From NCBI GenBank assembly GCA_900548115.1, contig URJL01000001.1, positions 62,001 through 126,000 of the forward strand: 64,000 bases of DNA, written 5' to 3'. The notes beneath the pieces were generated by a model. That model worked only from the letters and a program-made list of their open reading frames with translations, searched no databases and had not been told where the DNA came from. This document shows positions 24,239-32,961 of this stretch, one piece after another (positions within the stretch are counted from its first letter, which is position 1; every line of letters starts with the position of its first letter). Source of the DNA: an uncultured Eubacteriales bacterium. Its GTDB lineage: Bacteria > Bacillota > Clostridia > Oscillospirales > CAG-382. The translations under genes were made by a program, and so were the position numbers.

Positions 24239-24817
24239 ATGAAACACATAAAACTTAGTGAAATTGCTAACATCAATTTCTGCACAGTCACTCCGTCGAG
24301 GTCAAAACCATCAGCAGCTCCAACCAAATGGCTTGTATGTGCAAACTTTTTAGTAGACAATGAAATCGATAAACATCTATCTGTAAACTATGTACATCCG
24401 GACGAAAACTGGCTTTTACATAAGAATGATATCATTGTAAAAAGAATCGCTCCTACCTTTGTAAATTATATTGATAGCATTGATAATGGTATTTATTGTG
24501 GAAACAACCTTATTATCATCACTCCCAATGACAAGGTGGACTCTAAATATCTTGCTATGATATTAAATGAGCAAATCGGAAGTCTATCCAAAGAAAGTTC
24601 TATCGGAGCTGTCATGAAATCAATTAGCAGAACTGATCTTGAAGAAATGAGCATTCCATTTCCTGATATCAAAACACAAAAGGCGATCGGCTCGCTTTGG
24701 CATAACGGAATTGAATTGAAAAAGAAACGAATTCGGCTCGCAGAGCTTGAAAATATAAAAATGAATTACACTATCAACAAAGCAATTAAGATGCTCGGAG
24801 GAAAGAAAAATGGCTAA
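24239..24817 (+). CDS. Half-size type I specificity-like protein (single target-recognition domain)
   Basis: This 192-aa protein looks like one half of an HsdS subunit: an N-terminal target-recognition-type domain (KHIKLSEIANINFC; HKNDIIVKRIAP; GNNLIIITPND; LSKESSIGAVMKSISRTDLEEMSIPFP), then the conserved helix that spaces recognition domains (QKAIGSLWHNGIELKKKRIRLAELE). The ATG at 24239 has AGAGG upstream. It overlaps hsdM by 8 bp. A full-length HsdS lies further on, so this protein could dimerise as an alternative specificity subunit or regulate HsdM. It is not an obvious fragment: the frame is intact and coupled. Confidence 0.7.
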   Translation: MKHIKLSEIANINFCTVTPSRSKPSAAPTKWLVCANFLVDNEIDKHLSVNYVHPDENWLLHKNDIIVKRIAPTFVNYIDSIDNGIYCGNNLIIITPNDKVDSKYLAMILNEQIGSLSKESSIGAVMKSISRTDLEEMSIPFPDIKTQKAIGSLWHNGIELKKKRIRLAELENIKMNYTINKAIKMLGGKKNG

Positions 24818-26399
24818 GACAACTTTTGATGATATTAAGCGCGCATTATGGGCAGGGGCTAACACCTTCCGTGATAACATTGACGCTTCAAATTACAAAG
24901 ACTATGTTCTTTCAATGTTTTTTGTCAAATATCTCAGCGATACTTTTGATGAAAATGTAAAAGAGCTTGAAAAAGAATACAGCGGTATTCGACTTGAACG
25001 TCAAATTGCAAATCTGCCCTTTTCATTAAAGAAAGAGTATACCTTTGATTATCTCCTTGAAAATCAGTTCGCCCCCGATTTGGGAACAAAAATCAGTGAA
25101 GCACTTACCGGTCTTGAAAGCTCCAATGCCATTTTGAGCGGCATTTTCCGTGGTATTGATTTTAACAGCGAGAGCAATCTTGGCAAGAAAGAGCAAAAGA
25201 ATCCGATTCTTCGCAATTTGCTTAACGATTTTGCCGACCTTGATTTGCATCCGAGTAATATAGAAGTTAAAGAAAACCAAGTACCTGCCGATATTATCGG
25301 TGATGCATATGAGTATATGATTGGCGAGTTTGCCACAATGGCAGGCAAAAAGGCAGGCTCGTTCTTCACCCCACAGCAGGTTTCCGAGGTTATGGCACAA
25401 ATTGTCTCTCCGGTTGAGGGTGACCGCGTTTATGACCCCACTTGCGGTTCGGGCTCTTTACTTATTCGTGCGGCGAGAAAAGGCGGATTTGATAAAGTGC
25501 AGATGTACGGGCAGGAGAAGAACAATTCTTCCATTTCAATGGCTCGTATGAATATGTTTATCCACGATATTCAGGATGCCAATATTAAATGGGGCGATAC
25601 CCTTGCCAACCCTCAGCATCTTGACAGCGACGGCAACCTTATGAAATTCGACTGCATCGTTGCCAACATGCCTTTCAGCCTGGATAAATGGGCATCCGGC
25701 TTTAATCCCGGCGGTGAGGTTTCTGTGGATGAAGAAACGGACAAGTCTAAAAAAGGAAAGAAAAAAGAATTTAAAATGGAACCCGGGCTTGACCGCTGGC
25801 ACCGCTTTGATATAGGAGTCCCCCCTGCAAGCAAGGGCGACTGGGCTTTTCTTCTTCATATGATTGCATCTATGAGCGGAAACGGACGAGTTGCCGCTGT
25901 TGCTCCTCACGGTGTTCTGTTCAGAGGTGCAAGCGAAGGCAAAATTCGTCAGGCTATTGTGAATAAAAACTTGATTGATGCAGTTATCGGTTTGCCCGAA
26001 AATCTGTTCTACGGCACTTCAATTCCTGCTTGTATCATTGTCTTTCGAAAAGGCAGAAACAATTCCGATGTTCTCTTTATTGACGCTTCAAAGCAGTTCA
26101 AGAAAGATAAAGCAAAGAATGTTCTTCGTGATGAAGATATTGCGAAAATTGTCGATACTTATAAGGCATACCGTAACGGCGAAAGCGCCGAAAACGATAA
26201 GTACAGCCATGTGGCGACGCTCAATGAAATCAAAGAAAACGAATATAATCTTAACATCCCTCGTTATGTTGATACCTTTGAGGAAGAAGAAATTATCGAT
26301 ATTGATGCTGTTAATGCTGAGATTGCAGAACTGAAAGCGCAGATTTCCGTCGTAGAAGCTGAAATGGACAAGTATCTTGAAGAATTAGGATTGAAATAA
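24810..26399 (+). CDS. hsdM: Type I restriction-modification methyltransferase subunit HsdM
   Basis: This 529-aa DNA adenine-N6 methyltransferase begins with the HsdM N-terminal helical domain (about residues 8-150), followed by the SAM-binding motif VYDPTCGSGSLL (about 207-218). Motif IV reads NMPF (residues 286-289) where most HsdM proteins have NPPF. The C-terminus is a coiled, charged helix that contacts HsdS. It would methylate host DNA with HsdS and form the nuclease complex with HsdR. Its start overlaps the half-size specificity gene. AT-rich codon use agrees with the rest of the element. Confidence 0.93.
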   Translation: MAKTTFDDIKRALWAGANTFRDNIDASNYKDYVLSMFFVKYLSDTFDENVKELEKEYSGIRLERQIANLPFSLKKEYTFDYLLENQFAPDLGTKISEALTGLESSNAILSGIFRGIDFNSESNLGKKEQKNPILRNLLNDFADLDLHPSNIEVKENQVPADIIGDAYEYMIGEFATMAGKKAGSFFTPQQVSEVMAQIVSPVEGDRVYDPTCGSGSLLIRAARKGGFDKVQMYGQEKNNSSISMARMNMFIHDIQDANIKWGDTLANPQHLDSDGNLMKFDCIVANMPFSLDKWASGFNPGGEVSVDEETDKSKKGKKKEFKMEPGLDRWHRFDIGVPPASKGDWAFLLHMIASMSGNGRVAAVAPHGVLFRGASEGKIRQAIVNKNLIDAVIGLPENLFYGTSIPACIIVFRKGRNNSDVLFIDASKQFKKDKAKNVLRDEDIAKIVDTYKAYRNGESAENDKYSHVATLNEIKENEYNLNIPRYVDTFEEEEIIDIDAVNAEIAELKAQISVVEAEMDKYLEELGLK

Positions 26400-26414
26400 G
26401 AAGGAGCATTATTT

Positions 26415-26654
26415 ATGGTTACAAGATTTATTACTTACGATTTAAACTATGCAAGTTCTGATGAATATAGCGAGCTCTACGGGTTGATAGATAAATATAA
26501 CGGAAAGCAAATAACGGAATCAACATATCAGATTGTAACTAATGAAAAGTGGGAAACATTTAAGACAAAATTTAGAAATGCAACCCATACCGGAGATAAT
26601 GTAAAAGCGATTGTTCACACAGACAAAGGTATAGAAGTGTGGACAATTAGATAA
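26415..26654 (+). CDS. Cas2/SinR-like small protein within the R-M operon
   Basis: This 79-aa protein starts VTRFITYDLNYASSDEY, followed by a helix (LYGLIDKYNGKQI), STYQIVTNEKWETFKTKF and a final VKAIVHTDKGIEVWTI strand. The pattern (strand ending in YDLN, helix, strand with ST-x-IV, helix, strand ending in W) resembles the ferredoxin-like fold of Cas2 and SinR-type proteins. Those are RNase-like or DNA-binding scaffolds and toxins. No cas1 or CRISPR is in the window. It lies 15 bp after hsdM with AGAAGGAG upstream. The role is unknown; the fold call is by eye. Confidence 0.55.
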   Translation: MVTRFITYDLNYASSDEYSELYGLIDKYNGKQITESTYQIVTNEKWETFKTKFRNATHTGDNVKAIVHTDKGIEVWTIR

Positions 26655-26733
26655 TAGCCACCTATGGGTGGAGACGGTAGCCGCTTGCATCGAATACCGC
26701 ATAACAAATAAAAGAAAAAAGGGGATGATGCCA

Positions 26734-26850
26734 ATGGGCAATAGCAATTCACTATTCAACTTCGCAAAATCTGCGGCATCATTTGCCGCCTATGCAATTA
26801 CCTTAGTATTAACAAACGATGCAAGCGCAGCTACTGCGCTCAACCAATAA
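26734..26850 (+). CDS. 38-aa hydrophobic peptide in the R-M operon
   Basis: The peptide starts MGNSNSLFNFAKSAAS and continues with an apolar stretch AAYAITLVLT before a polar tail. AAAAGGGG lies 9 bp upstream of the ATG at 26734; nearby ATGs at 26725 and 26728 are too close to the ribosome site. It is preceded by a small structured leader (hairpins 26658-26671 and 26675-26699). It could be a membrane-active peptide or an antitoxin-type regulator of the two-helix membrane protein that follows; this is inference. Confidence 0.45.
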   Translation: MGNSNSLFNFAKSAASFAAYAITLVLTNDASAATALNQ

Positions 26851-26877
26851 TATAAATACACATAATGGGAGAAGAAT

Positions 26878-27519
26878 ATGGGAAAGCAAAAAGACAATAG
26901 ACCGTTTTCCGAAAGACATCCTCGTTTGAACTTTGTTATAGGTCTTGTGTTGCTTTTGGCATTATTGTCGTTAGCAATTCTTGTATTATACTTAGGATTT
27001 AAGTATATAGGTATTGGAATAGGAAATTTTGTAGACTGGTTGAAAGAAATCGCTTCGAAACTTGATGCGGTAGTCATTGTGGCATTGATTACAGGTAGCG
27101 TATCATTGATAGGTGTTGTTCTAAGTTCAGTTGTTGCAAAATGCATTGAATATAAAAAATCAAGAGAAGACTACTTGGCACAAAAGCGCGAAAAGTCATA
27201 TGGCGAGTTTATATCAATGGTTTATAAAGTTCAGCAAAACAGTAAAAAACCAGGCAGTTATTCTGAAGAACAAATGGTTAAAGATATGCTTTCATTTTCT
27301 GAAGAACTAACACTTTGGGGTTCAAAAAAGGTTGCGGATAAGTGGGTCAAATTCAGACTTAATGGTGCAAATCCAGAATCGGCAAAAAACAACTTGTTTT
27401 TATTAGAAAGCATAATGAATGAAATGCGTCACGATATGGGCGTCAAACGAGTTAAGAAAGGCAACTTGTTATCATTTTTTGTGAATGATATTAAGTCTGC
27501 TATGAAGGTGAAAAAATGA
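26878..27519 (+). CDS. Two-helix membrane protein coupled to hsdS
   Basis: This 213-aa protein has a short polar N-terminus, a long apolar helix (FVIGLVLLLALLSLAILVLY, about residues 20-39), a second helix (VVIVALITGSVSLIGVVLSSVV, about 62-83) and a ~130-residue charged cytoplasmic domain with helical character. No family is recognised with confidence. The stop codon overlaps the hsdS start (ATGA), so it is translationally coupled to a core R-M gene and unlikely to be a passing insertion. Membrane proteins with a cytoplasmic domain of this size are a common effector type in defence operons, but no toxic motif is seen. Confidence 0.6.
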   Translation: MGKQKDNRPFSERHPRLNFVIGLVLLLALLSLAILVLYLGFKYIGIGIGNFVDWLKEIASKLDAVVIVALITGSVSLIGVVLSSVVAKCIEYKKSREDYLAQKREKSYGEFISMVYKVQQNSKKPGSYSEEQMVKDMLSFSEELTLWGSKKVADKWVKFRLNGANPESAKNNLFLLESIMNEMRHDMGVKRVKKGNLLSFFVNDIKSAMKVKK

Positions 27520-28805
27520 CTTCTGAAATCAAACAACGAATTGAACAGATAAATAACGGACAAGTGCCGACGGGTTATAAGGAAACCGAGTTCGGTATTT
27601 TTCCGTGTGATTGGGTTACGGATAAAACTTTCGGGGATCTTTTTTCCTTTAATGGAGGATTGAGCAAATCAAGAGAAGAACTCTCGGAGAATGGCATTGA
27701 ATACTTGCATTACGGGGATATGCACCGATCTGACTTTAACATTGCATCGTTAGAACAATATTCTAAGTTGCCAAAGTATGATACAAAAATCAAAGGCGAC
27801 GAATCGTTCTTAATGCAAGATGGAGATGTTGCATTTTTGGATGCTTCTGAAGATTTAGAAGGCACCTCTCGTTCGGTTTTGATTGACAATCCGGAGAACA
27901 AACCATTTATTGCGGGACTACATATAATCTATGGTAAGCCCAGGGGAAAAGAATTATCAAAATATTATAAGCAGTACTTAACCCGACCGGAGTATATTAA
28001 AAAGCAATTTAAAAAGCTTGCCTCCGGCTTCAAAGTATATGGGCTTAATAGAAACACCATAACAGGAATCAAATGTGCCTATCCCAAATCCACCGCCGAG
28101 CAAGAAAAGATTGCCGAAATCCTAATGAAATGGGATAAAGCGATTGAGTTGCAAGAGAAGTATATTAAGAAACTGAAGAATCAAAAAGATGGTTATATTA
28201 AACAAGTTCTTACATCGGGGTCAAAGTATTGGGAAAAACATCCTTTAAGTTGTTTTTTGTTCAAGAGAAATGAAACTCAAATTCCCTCAACGAAAGCACC
28301 TTTAATGGCATTTATTGCTTATGAAGGTATTTCTGAAAAGGGCGAACGATATGATCGTAGTCAATTAGTAAAAGATGATAATAAAAAATATAAAATAACA
28401 TATTTGAACGATTTTATCTACAGTTCAAATAACCTTGATGTTGGCTCAATAGGATTAAATAAATACGGAACTGCTGTGATTTCTGTTGTTTATGAAGTGT
28501 TTGGAATAAATGAAAAAGCAATTCCAAATATCATAAATGAGATTATTCAATTACCGAGAAATATGAATAGAATTATTAATTATCGTCAAGGTGCGTTTTA
28601 TGGTCAATATAAAATAAATCCCGATGATTTTCTCAAAATTGAAGTACATGTTCCACCAATGAATGTCCAAGTAAAGTTATCAAATTATTTTTCTTCACTC
28701 GAAAATAACATTAACAAGCAAAAAGAAAAATACCAATTACTAATTCAGCAACGCAAAGCTATACAGCAATATCTTTTGAACGGAATTGTGAGGGTTGAAG
28801 TATGA
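27516..28805 (+). CDS. hsdS: Type I restriction specificity subunit HsdS
   Basis: This 429-aa protein has two target-recognition domains (about residues 30-190 and 240-400), each followed by a conserved helical spacer: QEKIAEILMKWDKAIELQEK and the C-terminal VKLSNYFSSLENNINKQKEK. It sets the DNA sequence recognised by the HsdM/HsdR complex. It overlaps the membrane-protein gene and the RhuM gene by 4 bp each. The target sequence cannot be read from the protein by eye. Confidence 0.9.
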   Translation: MTSEIKQRIEQINNGQVPTGYKETEFGIFPCDWVTDKTFGDLFSFNGGLSKSREELSENGIEYLHYGDMHRSDFNIASLEQYSKLPKYDTKIKGDESFLMQDGDVAFLDASEDLEGTSRSVLIDNPENKPFIAGLHIIYGKPRGKELSKYYKQYLTRPEYIKKQFKKLASGFKVYGLNRNTITGIKCAYPKSTAEQEKIAEILMKWDKAIELQEKYIKKLKNQKDGYIKQVLTSGSKYWEKHPLSCFLFKRNETQIPSTKAPLMAFIAYEGISEKGERYDRSQLVKDDNKKYKITYLNDFIYSSNNLDVGSIGLNKYGTAVISVVYEVFGINEKAIPNIINEIIQLPRNMNRIINYRQGAFYGQYKINPDDFLKIEVHVPPMNVQVKLSNYFSSLENNINKQKEKYQLLIQQRKAIQQYLLNGIVRVEV

Positions 28806-29803
28806 ACGATAACAACCAAATTATCATGTACCAAACCGAAGACGGTTTGACAAAAATTGATGTTACTTTTGAAGATGAAACTGTTTGGTTAAATCAGGCA
28901 CAAATGGCTGAACTTTTTCAAACGACAAAGCAAAACATCAGTTATCATATAAATAACTGCTTCAAGGAAGGCGAATTGAACGAAACTTCAGTTGTCAAGG
29001 ATTTCTTGACAACTGCCGCAGACGGTAAGCCTTATAACACGCATTACTATAATCTTGATGTTATTATCTCAGTCGGTTACCGTGTGAAATCCTTGCGTGG
29101 TACGCAGTTTCGCATTTGGGCAAACAGTGTTTTGAAAGAGTATCTTATCAAAGGCTTTGCCATGAACGATGATTTACTGAAATCATCCGGCGGCGGAGAT
29201 TACTTCAAAGAACTTTTAGACAGGATTCGTGACATTCGTTCAAGCGAAAGAGTGTTTTACCGTCAGATTCTCGATATTTATGCTACAAGTATCGATTACG
29301 ATAAGAAAGCCGAGACAAGTATTTTGTTTTTCAAAACCGTTCAAAATAAAATGCATTATGCTGTTACCGGTCACACCGCACCGGAGCTTGTTTATCTTCG
29401 TGCCGATTGCACAAAGCCATTTATGGGACTCACAAGTTTCAAAGGGAATAAACCGCAAAAAACGGATATTGCAAATGCAAAGAATTATCTATCCGAAAGC
29501 GAACTCAAAGAGTTGAATGCTATTACATCGGCATATCTCGACTTTGCGGAATTACAGGCACTTCGTCGCAAAACTATGACCATGCGCGAATGGGTCAATA
29601 AACTTGATGATTTCCTTCAGATGAGCGACAGCGAAGTGTTGCAAAATGCCGGAACGATTTCTCATGAAATGGCTTTGGCAAAAGCCGGCGAGGAATATTC
29701 CAAATATAAAAAGCAAAATATCGATGAGTTGTCGCAGGTCGAAAAAGATTTCATTGAGTCAGCCAAGAAAGTGCAAATGATGCTTGAAAGTAAAAAGAAT
29801 TAA
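28802..29803 (+). CDS. RhuM-family protein
   Basis: This 333-aa protein has an N-terminal winged-helix-like or Bro-N-like DNA-binding region (VWLNQAQMAELFQTTKQNISYHI, residues ~32-55) with DVIISVGYRVKSLRGTQFRIWA, the RhuM/virulence-protein signature. A C-terminal helical domain follows. RhuM genes often lie inside type I R-M operons; their function is unsettled, with a regulatory or antitoxin-like role proposed. It is translationally coupled to hsdS (ATGA) and followed 14 bp later by hsdR. Confidence 0.85.
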   Translation: MNDNNQIIMYQTEDGLTKIDVTFEDETVWLNQAQMAELFQTTKQNISYHINNCFKEGELNETSVVKDFLTTAADGKPYNTHYYNLDVIISVGYRVKSLRGTQFRIWANSVLKEYLIKGFAMNDDLLKSSGGGDYFKELLDRIRDIRSSERVFYRQILDIYATSIDYDKKAETSILFFKTVQNKMHYAVTGHTAPELVYLRADCTKPFMGLTSFKGNKPQKTDIANAKNYLSESELKELNAITSAYLDFAELQALRRKTMTMREWVNKLDDFLQMSDSEVLQNAGTISHEMALAKAGEEYSKYKKQNIDELSQVEKDFIESAKKVQMMLESKKN

Positions 29804-29817
29804 CGAGAGGAACCGAA

Positions 29818-32800
29818 ATGCCGAACCATTATATTTTTAACGAACGTCCCGAATGCCAAGACAGGCTTATTGCCTTCTTGCAGAAAATGGGTTATCAATA
29901 TGTATCACGTAGTGAGGCGGAACAAAAAAGAGGAAGCTTATCCAAGGTGATTTTCACGGATGAGCTTATTCGCTTTTTGAATACGCAATCTTTTAAATAT
30001 AAAAACTATGAACTCAACTTTTCCGGTGAGTCTGTTCAGCGTGCCGTGAACGCTTTGGACGCTTCTCTTTTGCAGGGGCTTTCCATGGCAAGCAAAGAAA
30101 TTTATAATCTTCTGACGCTCGGCATCAGTCTTGAAGAAAATGTAGTTATAGATCAGGATGTCCCGGTTCGGCAGTCCTTTGATTTATCATACATAGACTT
30201 TGAACATCCGGCAAACAACATCTGGCAGGTGACGGAAGAATTCAGTGTTGAAAGACCTAATGGACAGTATGCTCGCCCTGATGTTGTTATTATGGTTAAC
30301 GGTATTCCTCTTGCCGTTATCGAGTGCAAGAAGTCGAGTGTGGATGTAAAAGAAGGGGTACTCCAAAATGTTCGCAACATGGGGCCCGAGTATATTCCTC
30401 ATTTATTTAAGTTCACACAGCTTGTCATGGCTATGAATCCTAATAAAGTTGTTTACGGAACTTGCGGAACAACCGCCGATTATTTCGTTGAGTGGCGTGA
30501 GGATGATGTAGATTGGCAAAAACAAATCTGCCAAAACTGTTCTCCCGACGGTCAGATTTTGGAACAAGACAGAATTACCGCATCATTGCTCGATAAGAAA
30601 AGACTATTAACGCTTATTCATGATTACATTTTATACGATAGCAACATAAAAAAAATATGCCGTCATCAACAGTTCTTTGCCGTTGAAAATGCCGTCAAAC
30701 GCATCAACGGCGAAGATAACAAAGGAACGACCGGCGGCGTTATTTGGCATACACAAGGCAGTGGTAAATCGCTTACCATGGTCATGCTTGTCAAAAAAAT
30801 TCAGTCATTAAAAGCAAAAGAACACCCCCGCTTTGTTATTGTAACAGACCGTGTAAACTTGGATAAGCAAATACGGGATAACTTTGCCAATTCCCAAATG
30901 ACACCTGTACGCGCTGCAACGGGCAAAGGTCTCAAAACGCTCTTGAAAGATAAAGGTAATCTTGTTATTACCACCCTTATCAATAAATTTGAAACCGTAT
31001 GTAAGAACCACTATCTTGAGGTGGACAGCGAAAAGTTCTATGTTTTAATTGATGAAGCACACCGTTCTCAGTACAGTGCTATGTATAACTATATGCGTGA
31101 GGTTTTACCCAACGCCACATTGATTGCATTTACCGGAACACCTCTCATTTCAAAATCCAAGAAGAACACATATAAAAAGTTCGGTGATCCAATCCACAAT
31201 TATACGATGAAACGTTCTATTGAGGATAAGATTACCGTTCCCCTTGTATATGAAGGCAGAAAAGTAAAGCAAAACGATCCTTCAAATACGATTGATGCCT
31301 TTTTCGATAGTCTTACCGAAAACCTGCCTGATGACAAAAAGCAAGAGCTTAAAGCGAAGTATAGCAAATGGTCAAAACTTGCTGAGGCAAGCAGCCGTAT
31401 TAACTTGATTGCCTTTGATATTTATGACCACTTTGTCAACTATTGCTTGCCGAAAGGTCTTAAGGCAATGGTTGTTTGCTCGTCTCGTGCTACTGCCGTT
31501 GATATGTATAATATCATTTCGTCCTTGCCCGGCAAGAAAGCAAATCCCCGTGTTGTTATTACTTTTGGTGACAAACGAGAAGGCAACGATGATGATGTGA
31601 CTTCGGCATCAATTAAGAAAATCAAAGACTACCATGACAAACATGTCAAACCGCTGTTTGGGGATAATGATGAAAAATATTGCGATTCCGTTTGTGAGGA
31701 TTTTAAGAATCCCGAAGGCGAAATCAATATGCTTATTGTAAAAGATATGTTGCTCACCGGTTTTGACGCTCCCGTTGCCGGGGTATTATATGTTGATAAG
31801 ACATTACAGGAGCATAATCTTTTGCAGGCTATCGCCCGTGTAAACCGTGTTTATAAAGGCAAAGACTTCGGACTTATTGTTGACTATTGGGGCATTTTTA
31901 AAAAATTAAGAACGGCAGTAGACCTTTATGATGATGCGGAATCTTCTATGAATTCTTACGACCAAGAAGATATTGAAGGTTCTATTCTCGGACCGATTGA
32001 TGAAAAAAATAAACTTGAAGCATCACATGAAGAACTGTGGAATATGTTTGCCGATATTGACAAAAATGCAACATCGGACACATGGCAAATGAGTCTCAAA
32101 GATGATGCAAAGCGGAACGAATTCTATGAGAAACTAAAAACCTATGCAAACCATTTGAATCTTGCTTTAACAAACAGAGATATTTTTGTCGAAATCGGAT
32201 TTGATAAACTGGAAAAATATCGTAGCGATTACAGATTTTTTGATAAACTTCGCCAGAGTGTCATAGAAAGATTTGATAACGAAATCGACCTTTCCAAATA
32301 TGAAGCTGGCATCAAAAATCTTCTTGATACATTTGTTAATGCAACAGAAGTTCATCAAATTATCAAGCCGGTTTCCATCACTGATGAAAAAGCAATGAAA
32401 AATCTTTTAAGCAGGGATGAACCGAGCAATGTTAAAGCGGATAAAATTAAAACCCGTATTGAAGCTGAATTAAAACAGGTTCGCTACGATGACCCTCTCT
32501 TGTTCGAGGAGTTCTCTACCAAAATTAAAACCACGCTTGCAGAATACGATAAGACAAGAGATGCCGATAAGTATTTCACAACAATGGAAGCAATGGCCGA
32601 TGATTTCCGTAATGGGCGAATGACAAAAGACTACCCGGTTTCTATTGCAAATGATAGCGATGCTAAGGCATTCTATGGTGCGGTGGTTACTACTGTTCGC
32701 TCAAAATCCAAAATCAATATCACCGACAGTATTGAAAACACAATTGCTGATTATTCAAAAAGAATTACGAAAGCTGTTGCAGACAATGCAAAACGTGATT

Positions 32801-32961
32801 GGAAGCACAATGAAGTGGTGCATAAGCAAATACACCGTGCGCTTGATGATTGTCTTTTCGATATGTTTGATGAAATCAGCGTAAAAATTGACAATTCAAA
32901 TATTGAAATGTTAGATATTATCATTGATGAAATTATGAAAGTTGCGGTTGCAAGATACTAA
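29818..32961 (+). CDS. hsdR: Type I restriction endonuclease subunit HsdR
   Basis: This 1047-aa motor nuclease has an N-terminal PD-(D/E)xK nuclease site: RPDVVIMVNGIPLAVIECKK (about residues 154-173). It is followed by a superfamily-2 translocase with Walker A HTQGSGKSLTM (about 312-322), Walker B DEAHRSQ, FTGTPL and the motif V-VI region ending QAIARVNRVY. A C-terminal helical domain binds HsdM. It cuts unmethylated DNA after ATP-driven translocation. The frame is intact, so the system is probably active. Its last base pair of the stop codon is shared with the next start. Confidence 0.94.
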   Translation: MPNHYIFNERPECQDRLIAFLQKMGYQYVSRSEAEQKRGSLSKVIFTDELIRFLNTQSFKYKNYELNFSGESVQRAVNALDASLLQGLSMASKEIYNLLTLGISLEENVVIDQDVPVRQSFDLSYIDFEHPANNIWQVTEEFSVERPNGQYARPDVVIMVNGIPLAVIECKKSSVDVKEGVLQNVRNMGPEYIPHLFKFTQLVMAMNPNKVVYGTCGTTADYFVEWREDDVDWQKQICQNCSPDGQILEQDRITASLLDKKRLLTLIHDYILYDSNIKKICRHQQFFAVENAVKRINGEDNKGTTGGVIWHTQGSGKSLTMVMLVKKIQSLKAKEHPRFVIVTDRVNLDKQIRDNFANSQMTPVRAATGKGLKTLLKDKGNLVITTLINKFETVCKNHYLEVDSEKFYVLIDEAHRSQYSAMYNYMREVLPNATLIAFTGTPLISKSKKNTYKKFGDPIHNYTMKRSIEDKITVPLVYEGRKVKQNDPSNTIDAFFDSLTENLPDDKKQELKAKYSKWSKLAEASSRINLIAFDIYDHFVNYCLPKGLKAMVVCSSRATAVDMYNIISSLPGKKANPRVVITFGDKREGNDDDVTSASIKKIKDYHDKHVKPLFGDNDEKYCDSVCEDFKNPEGEINMLIVKDMLLTGFDAPVAGVLYVDKTLQEHNLLQAIARVNRVYKGKDFGLIVDYWGIFKKLRTAVDLYDDAESSMNSYDQEDIEGSILGPIDEKNKLEASHEELWNMFADIDKNATSDTWQMSLKDDAKRNEFYEKLKTYANHLNLALTNRDIFVEIGFDKLEKYRSDYRFFDKLRQSVIERFDNEIDLSKYEAGIKNLLDTFVNATEVHQIIKPVSITDEKAMKNLLSRDEPSNVKADKIKTRIEAELKQVRYDDPLLFEEFSTKIKTTLAEYDKTRDADKYFTTMEAMADDFRNGRMTKDYPVSIANDSDAKAFYGAVVTTVRSKSKINITDSIENTIADYSKRITKAVADNAKRDWKHNEVVHKQIHRALDDCLFDMFDEISVKIDNSNIEMLDIIIDEIMKVAVARY

